DNA of 64,000 bases, taken from assembly GCA_025062325.1 (NCBI GenBank), contig JANXAL010000009.1, forward strand, positions 62,001 to 126,000, given 5' to 3'. Source of the stretch: Roseiflexus sp. (lineage in GTDB: Bacteria > Chloroflexota > Chloroflexia > Chloroflexales > Roseiflexaceae). Within the stretch, counting starts at the first letter, position 1. Each line of letters opens with the position of its first letter. Below the pieces are notes generated by a model. The model searched no databases. It worked only from the letters and a program-made list of their open reading frames with translations, and had not been told where the DNA came from. Positions 43,262 to 51,757 of this stretch are shown piece after piece. The position numbers were made by a program, and so were the translations under genes.

Positions 43262-44245
43262 TCAGTAGCGCGCCAGATCACGCATCGCTGCCGCAATTTT
43301 CTGTGGGTTGAGCATAAAATGCTCTTCGAGCGGATCGGCAAACGGTGTGGCAAACAGATCGGGTGACGCCAGGCGACGCACTGGCGCATCCAGGTATTCG
43401 AACGCATGCTCGGCGATCAGTGCGGCGATCTCCCCGCCGATCCCGCCGGTCAACACATCTTCGTGCACAATCAACGCGCGACCGGTCTTCTTGACGGACG
43501 ACAGGATGGCCTCGCGATCAAGCGGCGCCAGGGTGCGCAGATCGATGACCTCGACATCAATCCCCTCGGCCGCCAGTTCTTCCGCCGCCGTCAGGGAATG
43601 GTGCACCATCAACCCGTAACTGAACACGCTCATATCACTGCCGCTGCGCCGTACTGCCGCCTTGCCAATCGGTTCACGGTAGATTCCTTCGGGAACATCG
43701 CCGCGCACCAAACGATAAAGCTGCTTATGCTCGAAGAAGATCACCGGATCCGGATCGTGAATTGCAGCGATCAGCAATCCTTTGGCATCAAACGGCGTTG
43801 ATGGCATAACCACCTTAATGCCCGGCGTGCTGATAAACAGGCGCTCGACGCTCTGTGAATGGTAGAGCGCACCGTGGATGCCAGCGCCACATGGCGCACG
43901 CACCACGATCGGGCAGCTCCAGTCGCCGTTCGAGCGGTAGCGAAACCGCGCCGCTTCGTTGAGAATCTGATCGATCGCTGGGTAAATGTAGTCGGCGAAC
44001 TGAATCTCGGCGACCGGCAGGAGACCATGCAGGGATGCGCCAATGGCGGCGCCGACAATGCCGCACTCAGCGATCGGCATGTCGATCACCCGGTGTTCGC
44101 CAAAGCGGGCCAGCAACCCTTCGGTTGCCAGAAAGACCCCGCCCTTGACAGCGACGTCTTCGCCGAGCACCATGATACGGTCATCAGCGGCCATTGCATC
44201 GTGCAATGCCGACCGGATCGCTTCAATAAACGTCATGACGGGCAT
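43262..44245 (-). CDS. 2-oxoacid dehydrogenase E1 component, beta subunit
   Basis: 327 residues. The N-terminal pyrimidine-binding domain (MTFIEAIRSALHDAMAADDRIMVLGEDVAVKGGVFLATEGL) has the conserved Glu for thiamine diphosphate activation, and AECGIVGAAIGASLHGLLPVAEIQFADYIYPAIDQI follows. C-terminal HEDVLTGGIGGEIAALI closes the transketolase-C fold. With the alpha subunit encoded 84 bp upstream it decarboxylates pyruvate or a branched-chain 2-oxoacid and passes the acyl group to lipoyl-E2. Substrate preference cannot be told and no E2 or E3 gene is in the window. Confidence 0.93.
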   Translation of the reverse strand: MPVMTFIEAIRSALHDAMAADDRIMVLGEDVAVKGGVFLATEGLLARFGEHRVIDMPIAECGIVGAAIGASLHGLLPVAEIQFADYIYPAIDQILNEAARFRYRSNGDWSCPIVVRAPCGAGIHGALYHSQSVERLFISTPGIKVVMPSTPFDAKGLLIAAIHDPDPVIFFEHKQLYRLVRGDVPEGIYREPIGKAAVRRSGSDMSVFSYGLMVHHSLTAAEELAAEGIDVEVIDLRTLAPLDREAILSSVKKTGRALIVHEDVLTGGIGGEIAALIAEHAFEYLDAPVRRLASPDLFATPFADPLEEHFMLNPQKIAAAMRDLARY

Positions 44246-44329
44246 AGGTTTGGTCGTCTGTTCTCTGAGCCGATTGCTGCCACACTGCAGACGTGTCTGC
44301 TCGACTATCCGGAAACGTGCATTCCCGCG

Positions 44330-45331
44330 TCACCCGTACAGATGATCGGCGATGCTTTCGACGGAAGGCCAGGGCGCTGCGATGGCAGCATCGGTCGCCG
44401 CATCGACTTCAGCGCGCACCTCGCGTCGCAAGGCTTCGATCTCCTCAGGGGTGATGATCCCGTGCTCCACCAGATAATGCTCAAAGCGTTTGATCGGATC
44501 GCGCGCACGCCAGGACTCAACCTCCTCGCGCGAACGGTATTTACGGTCGTCATCAGCGCTTGAGTGCGGACGCAGACGGTACGTCTTGCATTCGAGCAGC
44601 GTAGGGCCGCCGCCATTACGCGCCCGCTCCATTGCCTGGTGTGCGGCTTCGTACACTGCAAACACATCGTTGCCGTCGACAACGACCCCCTGCATGCCAT
44701 ACCCTGCCGCTTTCATGGCGACATCGGGCACCGGCACTTCCCGGTGAAGCGGAACCGAAATTGAGTATTGATTGTTCTCACACACAAAAACCACCGGCAG
44801 TTGGTGGATGCCAGCAATCGTCAACCCTTCATGCCAGGCGCCCTCAGCCGTGGCGCCTTCGCCGAACAATCCCATCACGGCAATGCCTTGCTCGCCTCTG
44901 GCGCGGAAGGCCAGACCAAGACCAGCGGCATGCACCAGGTGGCTTCCCACCGAACTAGAGCCGCTGACAATACGGAGACGGCGACTGCTATAATGTCCGA
45001 ACATCTGCCGTCCGCCGCTAGAGGGATCATCACGCCGCGCCATAGCGTGCAGCAGGATGTCGAGCACCGATTGACCGAGCGCCATCACCAGCGTCATATC
45101 GCGGTAGTACGGGATCACGTAGTCGTGCCCGACACGGATTGCCCAGGCGCAGCCGAGCTGCGTCGCCTCGTGACCGGCAGCGGTCACCACGAAGTGTGCA
45201 AGTCCCTGACGGTTCAGCAACCAGAGCCGATCATCAGTCTCACGCGAGGCGATCATAATGCGCAGACCGGCGATCAACCGCTGGCGACTCAGACCCAGAC
45301 GAATATGCGGAGGAGTGTCGTTCGGTTCCAT
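44330..45331 (-). CDS. 2-oxoacid dehydrogenase E1 component, alpha subunit
   Basis: 333 residues from ATG 45331, with GGTGG about 8 nt upstream; a longer frame to 45376 overlaps the histidine kinase gene. The thiamine diphosphate motif is present as MGLFGEGATAEGAWHEG ending in CENNQYS, and HLVHAAGLGLAFRAR and TYRLRPHSSADDDRKYRSREE are the phosphorylation-loop equivalents. It pairs with E1 beta as alpha2beta2. Its promoter would be that of the histidine kinase, whose stop is 28 bp upstream, so kinase and dehydrogenase are probably on one mRNA. Confidence 0.93.
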   Translation of the reverse strand: MEPNDTPPHIRLGLSRQRLIAGLRIMIASRETDDRLWLLNRQGLAHFVVTAAGHEATQLGCAWAIRVGHDYVIPYYRDMTLVMALGQSVLDILLHAMARRDDPSSGGRQMFGHYSSRRLRIVSGSSSVGSHLVHAAGLGLAFRARGEQGIAVMGLFGEGATAEGAWHEGLTIAGIHQLPVVFVCENNQYSISVPLHREVPVPDVAMKAAGYGMQGVVVDGNDVFAVYEAAHQAMERARNGGGPTLLECKTYRLRPHSSADDDRKYRSREEVESWRARDPIKRFEHYLVEHGIITPEEIEALRREVRAEVDAATDAAIAAPWPSVESIADHLYG

Positions 45332-45359
45332 ATGCTTGCCACCAGCATCTCCAGTAACG

Positions 45360-46994
45360 TCAGGCAAGCGGCACACGCAGTTCGACCGTGGTGCCTTCGC
45401 CTTCCACCGAGCGGATGTGGCACTCGCCGCCGATCAGGCGCGCGCGCTCGCGCATATTGAGCAGCCCCAGTGATCCGCGCGTATTGTAACCCGACTCGAT
45501 TGCGGCGAGGTTAAATCCGCGCCCGCGATCCCGCACACTGGCGACCAGATACCCTTCTTCCAGATAGAGGTAAATCACCACCTCATCAGTGCGTGCATGT
45601 TTGCGTGCATTGTTGACTGCTTCCTGAATAATGATGAAAATGGCGCCTTCGACCTCGACCGGCAATCGTGGAATGCTGGACGGCGCTTCGAGGCGAAGTT
45701 TCACGACGCCTGCAGGATCGCGGAAGCGGGCTACGTACTGCTGCAATGTCGCCAGTAATCCCTGGGTTTCCAGTCCGAGCGGGCGCAGTTCAAAGAGCAG
45801 GGTGCGAATATCGTAGGCAGTTTTATGCACCAACTCGGCAAGCACGTCCAGTTCGCTTTCCACCCGCTCCGGCATAGCGCGCAGCAATTTTTTGATGAAC
45901 TCAATATTCATGGCAATCGCTGCGATGCTCTGGGTCGGCCCATCGTGCAGATCGCGCGCAATCGCCGCTCGCACTTCCGCTTCCTTGGCGAGCAATCGGT
46001 CGCGCTCCTCTTTCAGGCTGCGCACTAGGCGTGCATTTTCTACCGCAATCGCTGCCTGGGTCGCCAGCGTTGTCAGGAGGCGCAGGTCCTGATCGTTGAA
46101 AGGTGTTCCGTCACGTTTATTGAGCACCTGCATCACGCCGACAACACGATCGCCAATACGCATCGGCGCACAGAGGATCTGGCGCGTCTCAAAATCGACA
46201 TCGCGCGCAATCCCATCAAACCAGCGCGGATCGTGCTCGACATCATTAACGATCTGGCCAATCCCATTGGTCGCCACCCAGCCAGCAATGCCGCGATCGA
46301 GCGGGATGCGAAATTCGCGCTGTTCGCCAGTGTGCGGATCAGGCAGTTCTAGAACCAGCTCGCGGGTCTGCTCGTCGAGCAGCATGATCGAGCAGCGTTC
46401 AGCGCCCATCGCCTGTGGCACTTGATTGCGAATGTCATTCAGCAGGCTGGAGAGATCGAGATTGCTCGCCAGCGCCTGCCCTACCTGATAGAGCAGATGG
46501 AGCTCGCGCAGGTCCTGCTCGGCGCGGCGCAGGCGCGCCAGTTTGTCGGCTTCTCCGCCAATGGCGCGCACCAGCAGCATGGCGAGATCCTCATCGAGAG
46601 CAGGAGATGGCCGCTCCGCCTCGGCATCGAGGACGACCAGGTGCAGTAATCCGACCGTTTGCGACCCGCTCGATAGGGGAAGTTCAAGCAGTTTGCGTTC
46701 ATCGTCGAGGGTATAGTAGCCAATAGTCGGTTCGCGCCCTTCCTCGCGGCGTGCGAAGGTTTCGCGCGCCTCTGCGATCAGTGCGCCTGCCTCGCTGTCG
46801 ATCATCCCGTAATGTAAGCGAATAACTTCGCCGTGCGGCGCATGGTAGAGCAATGCGCCTCCCTGCGCGGGCCAGAGAGCCACTAACTGCTCTAGCGACG
46901 CCTGAAGCAATTCGCGGACATCCTGGTGTCCTCCAGCAGAGATCAGCTGGGCCAGGGTTTGTAACTGACGCTGATCGACGAGCAGTGGCGCCAT
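45360..46994 (-). CDS. GAF-domain histidine kinase of the NarL/DegS type
   Basis: 544 residues from ATG 46994, with GAGG upstream. Two GAF-like regions, about 30-150 and 195-335, the second with SIMLLDEQTRELVLELPDP and FRIPLDRGIAGWVATNG typical of signal-binding GAF folds. The phosphoacceptor His is in AIARDLHDGPTQSIAAIAMN near 345, the HisKA_3 type, and the HATPase part has QEAVNNARKHA and GRGFN. No transmembrane helix, so cytoplasmic. A partner response regulator is not adjacent. It heads a tight four-gene unit with E1 alpha, E1 beta and the flippase-like gene, an unusual association. Confidence 0.92.
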   Translation of the reverse strand: MAPLLVDQRQLQTLAQLISAGGHQDVRELLQASLEQLVALWPAQGGALLYHAPHGEVIRLHYGMIDSEAGALIAEARETFARREEGREPTIGYYTLDDERKLLELPLSSGSQTVGLLHLVVLDAEAERPSPALDEDLAMLLVRAIGGEADKLARLRRAEQDLRELHLLYQVGQALASNLDLSSLLNDIRNQVPQAMGAERCSIMLLDEQTRELVLELPDPHTGEQREFRIPLDRGIAGWVATNGIGQIVNDVEHDPRWFDGIARDVDFETRQILCAPMRIGDRVVGVMQVLNKRDGTPFNDQDLRLLTTLATQAAIAVENARLVRSLKEERDRLLAKEAEVRAAIARDLHDGPTQSIAAIAMNIEFIKKLLRAMPERVESELDVLAELVHKTAYDIRTLLFELRPLGLETQGLLATLQQYVARFRDPAGVVKLRLEAPSSIPRLPVEVEGAIFIIIQEAVNNARKHARTDEVVIYLYLEEGYLVASVRDRGRGFNLAAIESGYNTRGSLGLLNMRERARLIGGECHIRSVEGEGTTVELRVPLA

Positions 46995-47149
46995 GGCGAA
47001 CCTCACAACAGTGGAATTATGCGTACTGTACGGCATTGCACGCTCTCTGTCAATGCAACGCCAGCCTAATATATATCATACAGCATATCGGAAGGGTACG
47101 GCGGTGCGTCGTCGCTGCCATCGAGTGAGCGCCTGCGTCAGCGCATCAG

Positions 47150-47275
47150 GAAGCGACCAAGCGAATGCATCGGCGAATAGGAAAGCGAATGCGAATGACC
47201 GGTTGCTGGCCCTTGCGCCTCAGGTTGCTGTCAGCGAATCAGGAAGCGAATACCGAACGACCAAGCGATTGCCGT
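47150..47275. repeat. Degenerate GCGAAT repeat array C
   Basis: CAAGCGAATGCATCGGCGAATAG, AAGCGAATGCGAATG, GTCAGCGAATCAGGAAGCG and related units; followed by TTTGCCTCGCGCCCCTCACC and then the promoter at 47317. Otherwise 46995-47316 holds no gene. Confidence 0.7.
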
Positions 47276-47316
47276 TTGCCTCGCGCCCCTCACCTTTTGC
47301 CTCTCGTCTCTCATGG

Positions 47317-47322
47317 TATACT
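47317..47322 (+). promoter_or_regulatory. Extended -10 promoter for the monooxygenase-SDR pair
   Basis: TGGTATACT with TATACT at 47317-47322, leaving a leader of about 52 nt that contains the hairpin at 47354. Confidence 0.6.
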
Positions 47323-47353
47323 GTTTTGCACAACTTTTTCCGCTTCCCCTATG

Positions 47354-47373
47354 CTAGCGGAATGCTCCGCTAG
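47354..47373 (+). promoter_or_regulatory. Leader hairpin just before the monooxygenase start
   Basis: CTAGCGGA (47354-47361) pairs perfectly with TCCGCTAG (47366-47373) over a 4-nt loop, 8 nt before ATG 47382. It occupies the place where a Shine-Dalgarno would be; only a weak GGTG follows it. It may control translation. Confidence 0.5.
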
Positions 47374-47381
47374 GTGATACG

Positions 47382-48884
47382 ATGTCATTCCAAACCTCTA
47401 TCCACAAAGATGTTCTCATTGTTGGCGCCGGCCTTTCTGGCATTTGTGCTGCATACTATCTGCAAACGCGCTGCCCGACAAGAAGCTATGCCATCCTAGA
47501 GAGCCGTAATGCCATCGGCGGCACGTGGGACCTCTTTCGCTATCCGGGGGTTCGCTCAGACTCAGACATGCATACGCTGGGCTATAGTTTTCGCCCATGG
47601 CGCGGCTTGAAATCCATGGCGGACGGTCCCTCAATCCGGCGCTATATAGAAGAAACAGCGCGAGCGTATGGCATCGATCAGAAGATATGTTTTGGCTATC
47701 GCGTCCAGCGTGCTGCCTGGTCATCCGCTGAGGCGCGCTGGACTGTGGACGCCCTCCGAGCGCTAGATGGCGCACTGGCGCGGTTCACCTGCTCCTTCCT
47801 CTTTATGTGCACAGGGTACTATGACTATGAGCGCGGGTACACACCCAACTGGCCCAACATCGATCATTTTCGCGGACTTGTGGTGCATCCGCAAGAGTGG
47901 CCCGGCGATCTCGACTATGCGGGGAAGCGGATCATTGTGATTGGCAGTGGCGCCACGGCCGTAACGCTGGCGCCTGCCCTGGCGGAGCGCGCAGCGCATG
48001 TGACTATCCTTCAGCGCTCACCCAGCTATGTCGTTGCATTGCCTGCTGAAGACCCTGTCATGCGCCGCTTCTACCGAAGATTGCCGCCTGGCATTGCCTA
48101 TCGCCTGTCGCGCTGGTGGTCAATTGGGGTCGGGATGTATTTCTACACCCTGGCGCGCCGCCTGCCCGATGCCACGCGACGTACCATTCTCAATCAGGTT
48201 CGAGCGTATCTCGGTCCTGATTTCGATGTCGAGACCCATTTCAATCCCCGCTACAACCCGTGGGATCAGCGGCTGTGCGTGGCGCCTGATGGTGACCTTT
48301 TCCGGGCGATCAAAGCTGGCAAAATCTCGATGGTTACCGATCAGATCGAACGCTTTACCGAAACCGGCATTCGACTTGTCTCCGGCGCTGAGCTTGACGC
48401 GGATATTATCGTGACGGCTACGGGTCTGGTTCTCAAGGTGATGGGCGGCGCGCAGATCATTGTCGATAACATGCCGGTCGATCTTGGAAAAACCCTGACC
48501 TACCGGGGAGCAATGTTCAGTGATATACCAAATCTGGCGCTGGCATTCGGGTACACCAATGCATCATGGACCCTAAAGTGCGAGCTGATTGCCCAGTATG
48601 TCTGTCGTCTGCTGAACTATATGGAGAAACATGGGTACGTTCAGTGCACGCCGCGACGTCCAGATGCTCCGCTTCCGACGAGACCAGCGGTGTCGCTCAC
48701 CTCAGGCTACATCCAGCGCGCCCTCGCTATGATTCCGCGCCAGGCGGAGCGCGCTCCCTGGAAGGCGCATCAGAACTACCTCCGTGACGTGTTGAGTTTG
48801 CGGTTCAGTCGCCTGAACGACGGCTCGCTGGAATTCGTCCGACCGGAACGCCTCCAGGCGCCCGCGGTGCGAGGAGCGCGATAG
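47382..48884 (+). CDS. Flavin monooxygenase of the Baeyer-Villiger type
   Basis: 500 residues. FAD binding is shown by VLIVGAGLSGICAAYYL and GGTWDLFRYPGVRSDSD; NADPH binding by IIVIGSGATAVTLAPAL; the Baeyer-Villiger fingerprint FxGxxxHxxxW is complete in FRGLVVHPQEWP. Members insert oxygen into ketones or oxidise sulfur and nitrogen compounds. The gene is preceded by a leader hairpin. Its stop overlaps the GTG of the next SDR by one base (TAGTG), so the two are translationally coupled. The pair recalls mycobacterial mymA-type clusters, where a similar monooxygenase and dehydrogenases act on long lipids. The actual substrate is unknown. Confidence 0.88.
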   Translation: MSFQTSIHKDVLIVGAGLSGICAAYYLQTRCPTRSYAILESRNAIGGTWDLFRYPGVRSDSDMHTLGYSFRPWRGLKSMADGPSIRRYIEETARAYGIDQKICFGYRVQRAAWSSAEARWTVDALRALDGALARFTCSFLFMCTGYYDYERGYTPNWPNIDHFRGLVVHPQEWPGDLDYAGKRIIVIGSGATAVTLAPALAERAAHVTILQRSPSYVVALPAEDPVMRRFYRRLPPGIAYRLSRWWSIGVGMYFYTLARRLPDATRRTILNQVRAYLGPDFDVETHFNPRYNPWDQRLCVAPDGDLFRAIKAGKISMVTDQIERFTETGIRLVSGAELDADIIVTATGLVLKVMGGAQIIVDNMPVDLGKTLTYRGAMFSDIPNLALAFGYTNASWTLKCELIAQYVCRLLNYMEKHGYVQCTPRRPDAPLPTRPAVSLTSGYIQRALAMIPRQAERAPWKAHQNYLRDVLSLRFSRLNDGSLEFVRPERLQAPAVRGAR

Positions 48885-49705
48885 TGGCACGTCCAATGCG
48901 ACTGGCAAACCGGACGGCGGTTGTCACTGGCGCGGCGAGCGGCATTGGGCGAGCGATCGCCATCTCGCTGGCGCGCCGCCACTGCCACCTTGCGCTGGTA
49001 GACATCGATGAAGCGGGTATGACGCACACCGCGGCCTTGCTTGCGCCGTACGGGGTGCGCGTCAGTTGCCATTGCATCGACGTGTCTGACGCCGCAGCGG
49101 TCGCTGCGCTGCCGGAGGCCGTGTGTCGCATGCACGGCGGGGTGGACCTGCTGTTCAACAATGCTGGCGTAGCGATGTGGGGAAACTTCGATCAGGTTAG
49201 CGACGCCGATTTTGAATGGCTGTTCAACATCAACTTCCACGGTCTCGTGCGCATGACGCGCGCCTTCTTGCCGCTGCTGAAGGCGAGCGATGATGCACGG
49301 TTAGTGAACATTTCCAGCGTCTTCGGGTTGGCGGCGCCATCGGGTCAGGCAGCATACGCTGCCAGCAAATTCGCAGTGCGCGGTTTCTCCGAGGCGCTTC
49401 GGCACGAACTCGAGCATACATCGGTTGGCGTGACAGTCGTCTTTCCCGGCGGCGTAGCAACGTCCATCTCCGAGCGAGCGCGCCGACCGGCAGCGCTCTC
49501 CCGTGACGAGATCGAACAGGGGCTGGCACGCTCGCGACGACTCCTGAAACTGCCCCCTGACATTGCCGGCGAAACTATTGTCAAAGGTGTTGAGCAGCGC
49601 AAAGCGCGAGTACTGGTCGGCTCCGACGCCCGTATGGTCGACCTGCTGGTACGCCTGGCGCCAGCATCGTACTGGAGCATCATGCGGCGCGTCATGAGGC
49701 GGTGA
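48884..49705 (+). CDS. Short-chain dehydrogenase, partner of the monooxygenase
   Basis: 273 residues from GTG 48884, with GAGGAG 8 nt upstream. TGAASGIGRA, NNAG in LLFNNAGVAMWG, Ser in NISSVFGL and Tyr-Lys in YAASKFAVRG are intact. The longer C-terminal tail (KGVEQRKARVLVGSDARMVDLLVRLAP) is typical of SDRs found beside Baeyer-Villiger enzymes. It would interconvert an alcohol and the ketone used by the monooxygenase with NAD(P). Direction and substrate are inferred. The unit ends in the spacer before 49793. Confidence 0.88.
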   Translation: MARPMRLANRTAVVTGAASGIGRAIAISLARRHCHLALVDIDEAGMTHTAALLAPYGVRVSCHCIDVSDAAAVAALPEAVCRMHGGVDLLFNNAGVAMWGNFDQVSDADFEWLFNINFHGLVRMTRAFLPLLKASDDARLVNISSVFGLAAPSGQAAYAASKFAVRGFSEALRHELEHTSVGVTVVFPGGVATSISERARRPAALSRDEIEQGLARSRRLLKLPPDIAGETIVKGVEQRKARVLVGSDARMVDLLVRLAPASYWSIMRRVMRR

Positions 49706-49769
49706 GGAGGTACGCGAACCTGCAAGGGCTCTCCCGCCATACGGGTTGACGATTCTTAACACACGCCTC

Positions 49770-49798
49770 TTGCGCCGCTCCTGTTCGCGTAGTACAAT
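49770..49798 (+). promoter_or_regulatory. Promoter of the hibernation-factor leader
   Basis: TTGCGC (49770-49775), a 17-nt spacer and TACAAT (49793-49798). The transcript would carry a leader of about 255 nt before the ATG at 50060. Confidence 0.5.
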
Positions 49799-49866
49799 GG
49801 AACAACAGCGCGCATCGATGTCAACCGCCTCTGCTTGTGACTCGTAGCCTGGAAAGGACGACAAAC

Positions 49867-49932
49867 GTGACACAGACCGTTTGCGCCCCGCACGGTTACG
49901 GAGACTCAAAAGTTGCGACTGTCGTTCGTTGA
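49867..49932 (+). CDS. 21-codon leader ORF before hpf
   Basis: GTG 49867 to TGA 49930-49932, preceded by GGAAAGGAC at about 9 nt. The peptide is unremarkable (begins MTQTVCAPHGYGDSK, ends in Arg) and has no run of one regulatory amino acid. It ends 9 nt before the terminator hairpin, the position expected of a leader peptide that couples ribosome progress to termination. Whether it is translated is unknown. Confidence 0.4.
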   Translation: MTQTVCAPHGYGDSKVATVVR

Positions 49933-49941
49933 TGACAAACG

Positions 49942-49979
49942 AAGCCCTCACCCGCCTGACTGGCGGTTGGGGGCTTTTT
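49942..49979 (+). terminator. Intrinsic terminator (possible attenuator) in the hpf leader
   Basis: AAGCCCTCACCCGCC (49942-49956) pairs with GGCGGTTGGGGGCTT (49962-49976) with one mismatch, then TTT. Two further hairpins follow: TCCGTAGC/GCTACGGA (49986-50007) and GCTCTC/GAGAGC (50023-50036). Confidence 0.65.
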
Positions 49980-50059
49980 GCATCCTCCGTAGCGCTGTTG
50001 CTACGGATCGAACGTATCGTCTGCTCTCGTGAGAGCGGGCAGTGATGCAGGAGGCCAGT

Positions 50060-50641
50060 ATGAACCTGATCGTGAACAGCCGCAATGGCAAACTCTCGGA
50101 GCGCCAGCGCCAGCACATTGAGCAAAAACTCTCGCGCCTCGACCGGTATCTCGATCGGATCGACAAAGTGACGGTTGAGCATATGGAGGAAATGCGGCGC
50201 GATGAGGGGAATGTCCATCGCGTGCAGGTGACGGTGGTCGGTGATCATGGGGTTCTGGTGCGCGCCGAGCGCCGCGCGCCGGAACTGTATGCGGCGATTG
50301 ATGAAGTCTATGACACGCTCCAGCGCCAGATCGAGCGTTACAAGGATAAACATTGGCGGCGCGGCAAGCTTCGCCGCCAGGGGGGGCAGATCGTCGAGGC
50401 TCTGCCCGACATGACCGCTGCTACATCTTCCGCTGCCGACGAGGAGGAGCAGCATCCGCGCATCGTTCGCACAAAGGAGTTCCAGGTCAAGCCAATGTAT
50501 AGCGATGAAGCCATCGAGCAGATGGAACTCCTCGGACACAGTTTCTTTATTTTCCAGGATGCTGAAACCGGAAAACTGAACGTGCTCTATCGCCGTCAGG
50601 ACGGGAACTACGGTCTGATCATCCCGGAGGTGACTGGTTGA
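50060..50641 (+). CDS. hpf: Ribosome hibernation promoting factor, long form
   Basis: 193 residues from ATG 50060, with AGGAGG upstream. The N-terminal 100 residues are the HPF/RaiA domain, a beta-alpha fold with many basic helix residues (RQRQHIEQKLSRLDRYLDR) that sits in the decoding centre. An acidic linker of about 20 residues follows. The C-terminal domain (IVRTKEFQVKPMYSDEAIEQMELLGHSFFIFQDAETGKLNVLYRRQDGNYGLI) dimerises two ribosomes into inactive 100S particles. It acts when growth slows. The structured leader with a terminator suggests that expression is gated after transcription starts. Confidence 0.95.
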   Translation: MNLIVNSRNGKLSERQRQHIEQKLSRLDRYLDRIDKVTVEHMEEMRRDEGNVHRVQVTVVGDHGVLVRAERRAPELYAAIDEVYDTLQRQIERYKDKHWRRGKLRRQGGQIVEALPDMTAATSSAADEEEQHPRIVRTKEFQVKPMYSDEAIEQMELLGHSFFIFQDAETGKLNVLYRRQDGNYGLIIPEVTG

Positions 50642-50670
50642 CGGTGCAGCAGCGGCGGAGTTGCGGATTG

Positions 50671-50695
50671 GAGGGCGGGTCTCGGACCCGCCCTC
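50671..50695. terminator. Terminator-like hairpin after hpf
   Basis: GAGGGCGGGTC (50671-50681) and GACCCGCCCTC (50685-50695), 11-bp perfect stem, 3-nt loop, no T-run. It lies between convergent genes. Confidence 0.6.
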
Positions 50696-50713
50696 ACGCC
50701 GTCTAATACCGGC

Positions 50714-50902
50714 GGCGCCGGTTGTCCGCGAGACGCGCCTCTACCCGCGCCGGTGACGGTCATGAGCGACCCGCCATGCGTTGGCGGATAGAGCACACCC
50801 TGGGCAAGATGACTCTCATCCTCGCCTCACGTCCCGCGGACGGACGGTTCCCAACGGCGCCGGTTGCCCGTGCAGCGCGCCTCTACCCGTGCTGGTGACG
50901 GT
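50714..50902. repeat. Two direct 47-bp repeats
   Basis: 50714-50760 and 50856-50902 share GGCGCCGGTTG, GCGCGCCTCTACCCG and GGTGACGGT with a few substitutions, 142 bp apart from start to start. Confidence 0.65.
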
Positions 50903-50907
50903 CGTCT

Positions 50908-51741
50908 TCACGCAGCCTGCCAGATCGCCGCCGCTCCATACCCGACGACCCATGGTGCATGGGGCTCAACATCGCCAGACGTTCCGTAATGCAAAAGAGT
51001 GACCTGGTTGGCGCCAAGAGCGCGGCACGCCCACAGCACAGCCGCAATCGCGCCACTGCCGCAGGCGTACCCAGCGCCTTCCGACTCAGCGGCGATCACG
51101 GCATCGGGGTCAAATGCTGCAACTCGACGCAACAGTTCGGCATCGAGTCGGCGCGCAACAGGCTCGGGCTCGTAGTGCGACAGATCGGAACTGGCGATCA
51201 GCAGAACATTGCGCCCCTGCACCGTTTCTGCCAGTGCTGCGCCAAGCGCTGCGGCTGTTGTCGCGCGTTGATCCGCCAGCATGACCGGTAGCAGGCGGAA
51301 TGGACCAAGCACGCACTGCAGGAATGGCAACTCGATTTCGACGGCATGTTCATCGTCGTAACGCCGCCGTGCCAGACCAAATCCTGCCCGTGCGCGCAGT
51401 ATGGCATCGAGACGTGCGATCGCATCGGTATCGACTTCAACAATGCCCAATGGCGTCTCATACGCTGCGTGCCCGGTGGTGATCAGCGGTATTTCGCCGC
51501 CGCGGTGCCATGGCGAGGCAATGACGACGATGTCCGGCGCGCTGCCGCGCACGCACGCAAATGCCCATGCTGCCACCGGACCGGAGTAGCGTAATCCGGC
51601 ATGCGGCGCCAGCGTCCCCCACACCCTGCCCGGCAATGCCGGTGGGTGCGCCTGTTCTAGATAGCGCTCGATCTCACGCTGCAGACGCATTGGGTTCGAC
51701 GGATACCAGCTTCCAGCGATTGGTGATGGACGGACGTCCAT
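50908..51741 (-). CDS. MEMO1-family protein (AmmeMemoRadiSam protein B)
   Basis: 277 residues of the MEMO family. Landmarks are SPIAGSWYPSNP at the N terminus, LAPHAGLRYSGPVAAWAF, VVIASPWHRGG, the central RRYDDEHAVEIELPFLQ and SSDLSHYEP. The His residues in APHAG, SPWHR and DDEHAVE, with Cys in YACGSGAI, form the metal site related to extradiol dioxygenases. In many genomes it travels with AMMECR1 and a radical-SAM protein; neither is in the window. It is last in the argF-TrkA-TrkA-corA operon, 16 bp after corA. Its reaction is not settled. Confidence 0.88.
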   Translation of the reverse strand: MDVRPSPIAGSWYPSNPMRLQREIERYLEQAHPPALPGRVWGTLAPHAGLRYSGPVAAWAFACVRGSAPDIVVIASPWHRGGEIPLITTGHAAYETPLGIVEVDTDAIARLDAILRARAGFGLARRRYDDEHAVEIELPFLQCVLGPFRLLPVMLADQRATTAAALGAALAETVQGRNVLLIASSDLSHYEPEPVARRLDAELLRRVAAFDPDAVIAAESEGAGYACGSGAIAAVLWACRALGANQVTLLHYGTSGDVEPHAPWVVGYGAAAIWQAA

Positions 51742-51757
51742 ATGTCACCTCCCGTCT

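Noticed and set aside
49795-49985. Known riboswitch in the hpf leader
   Set aside because: None of the conserved cores I know (TPP, SAM, cobalamin, glycine, lysine, c-di-GMP) can be placed.
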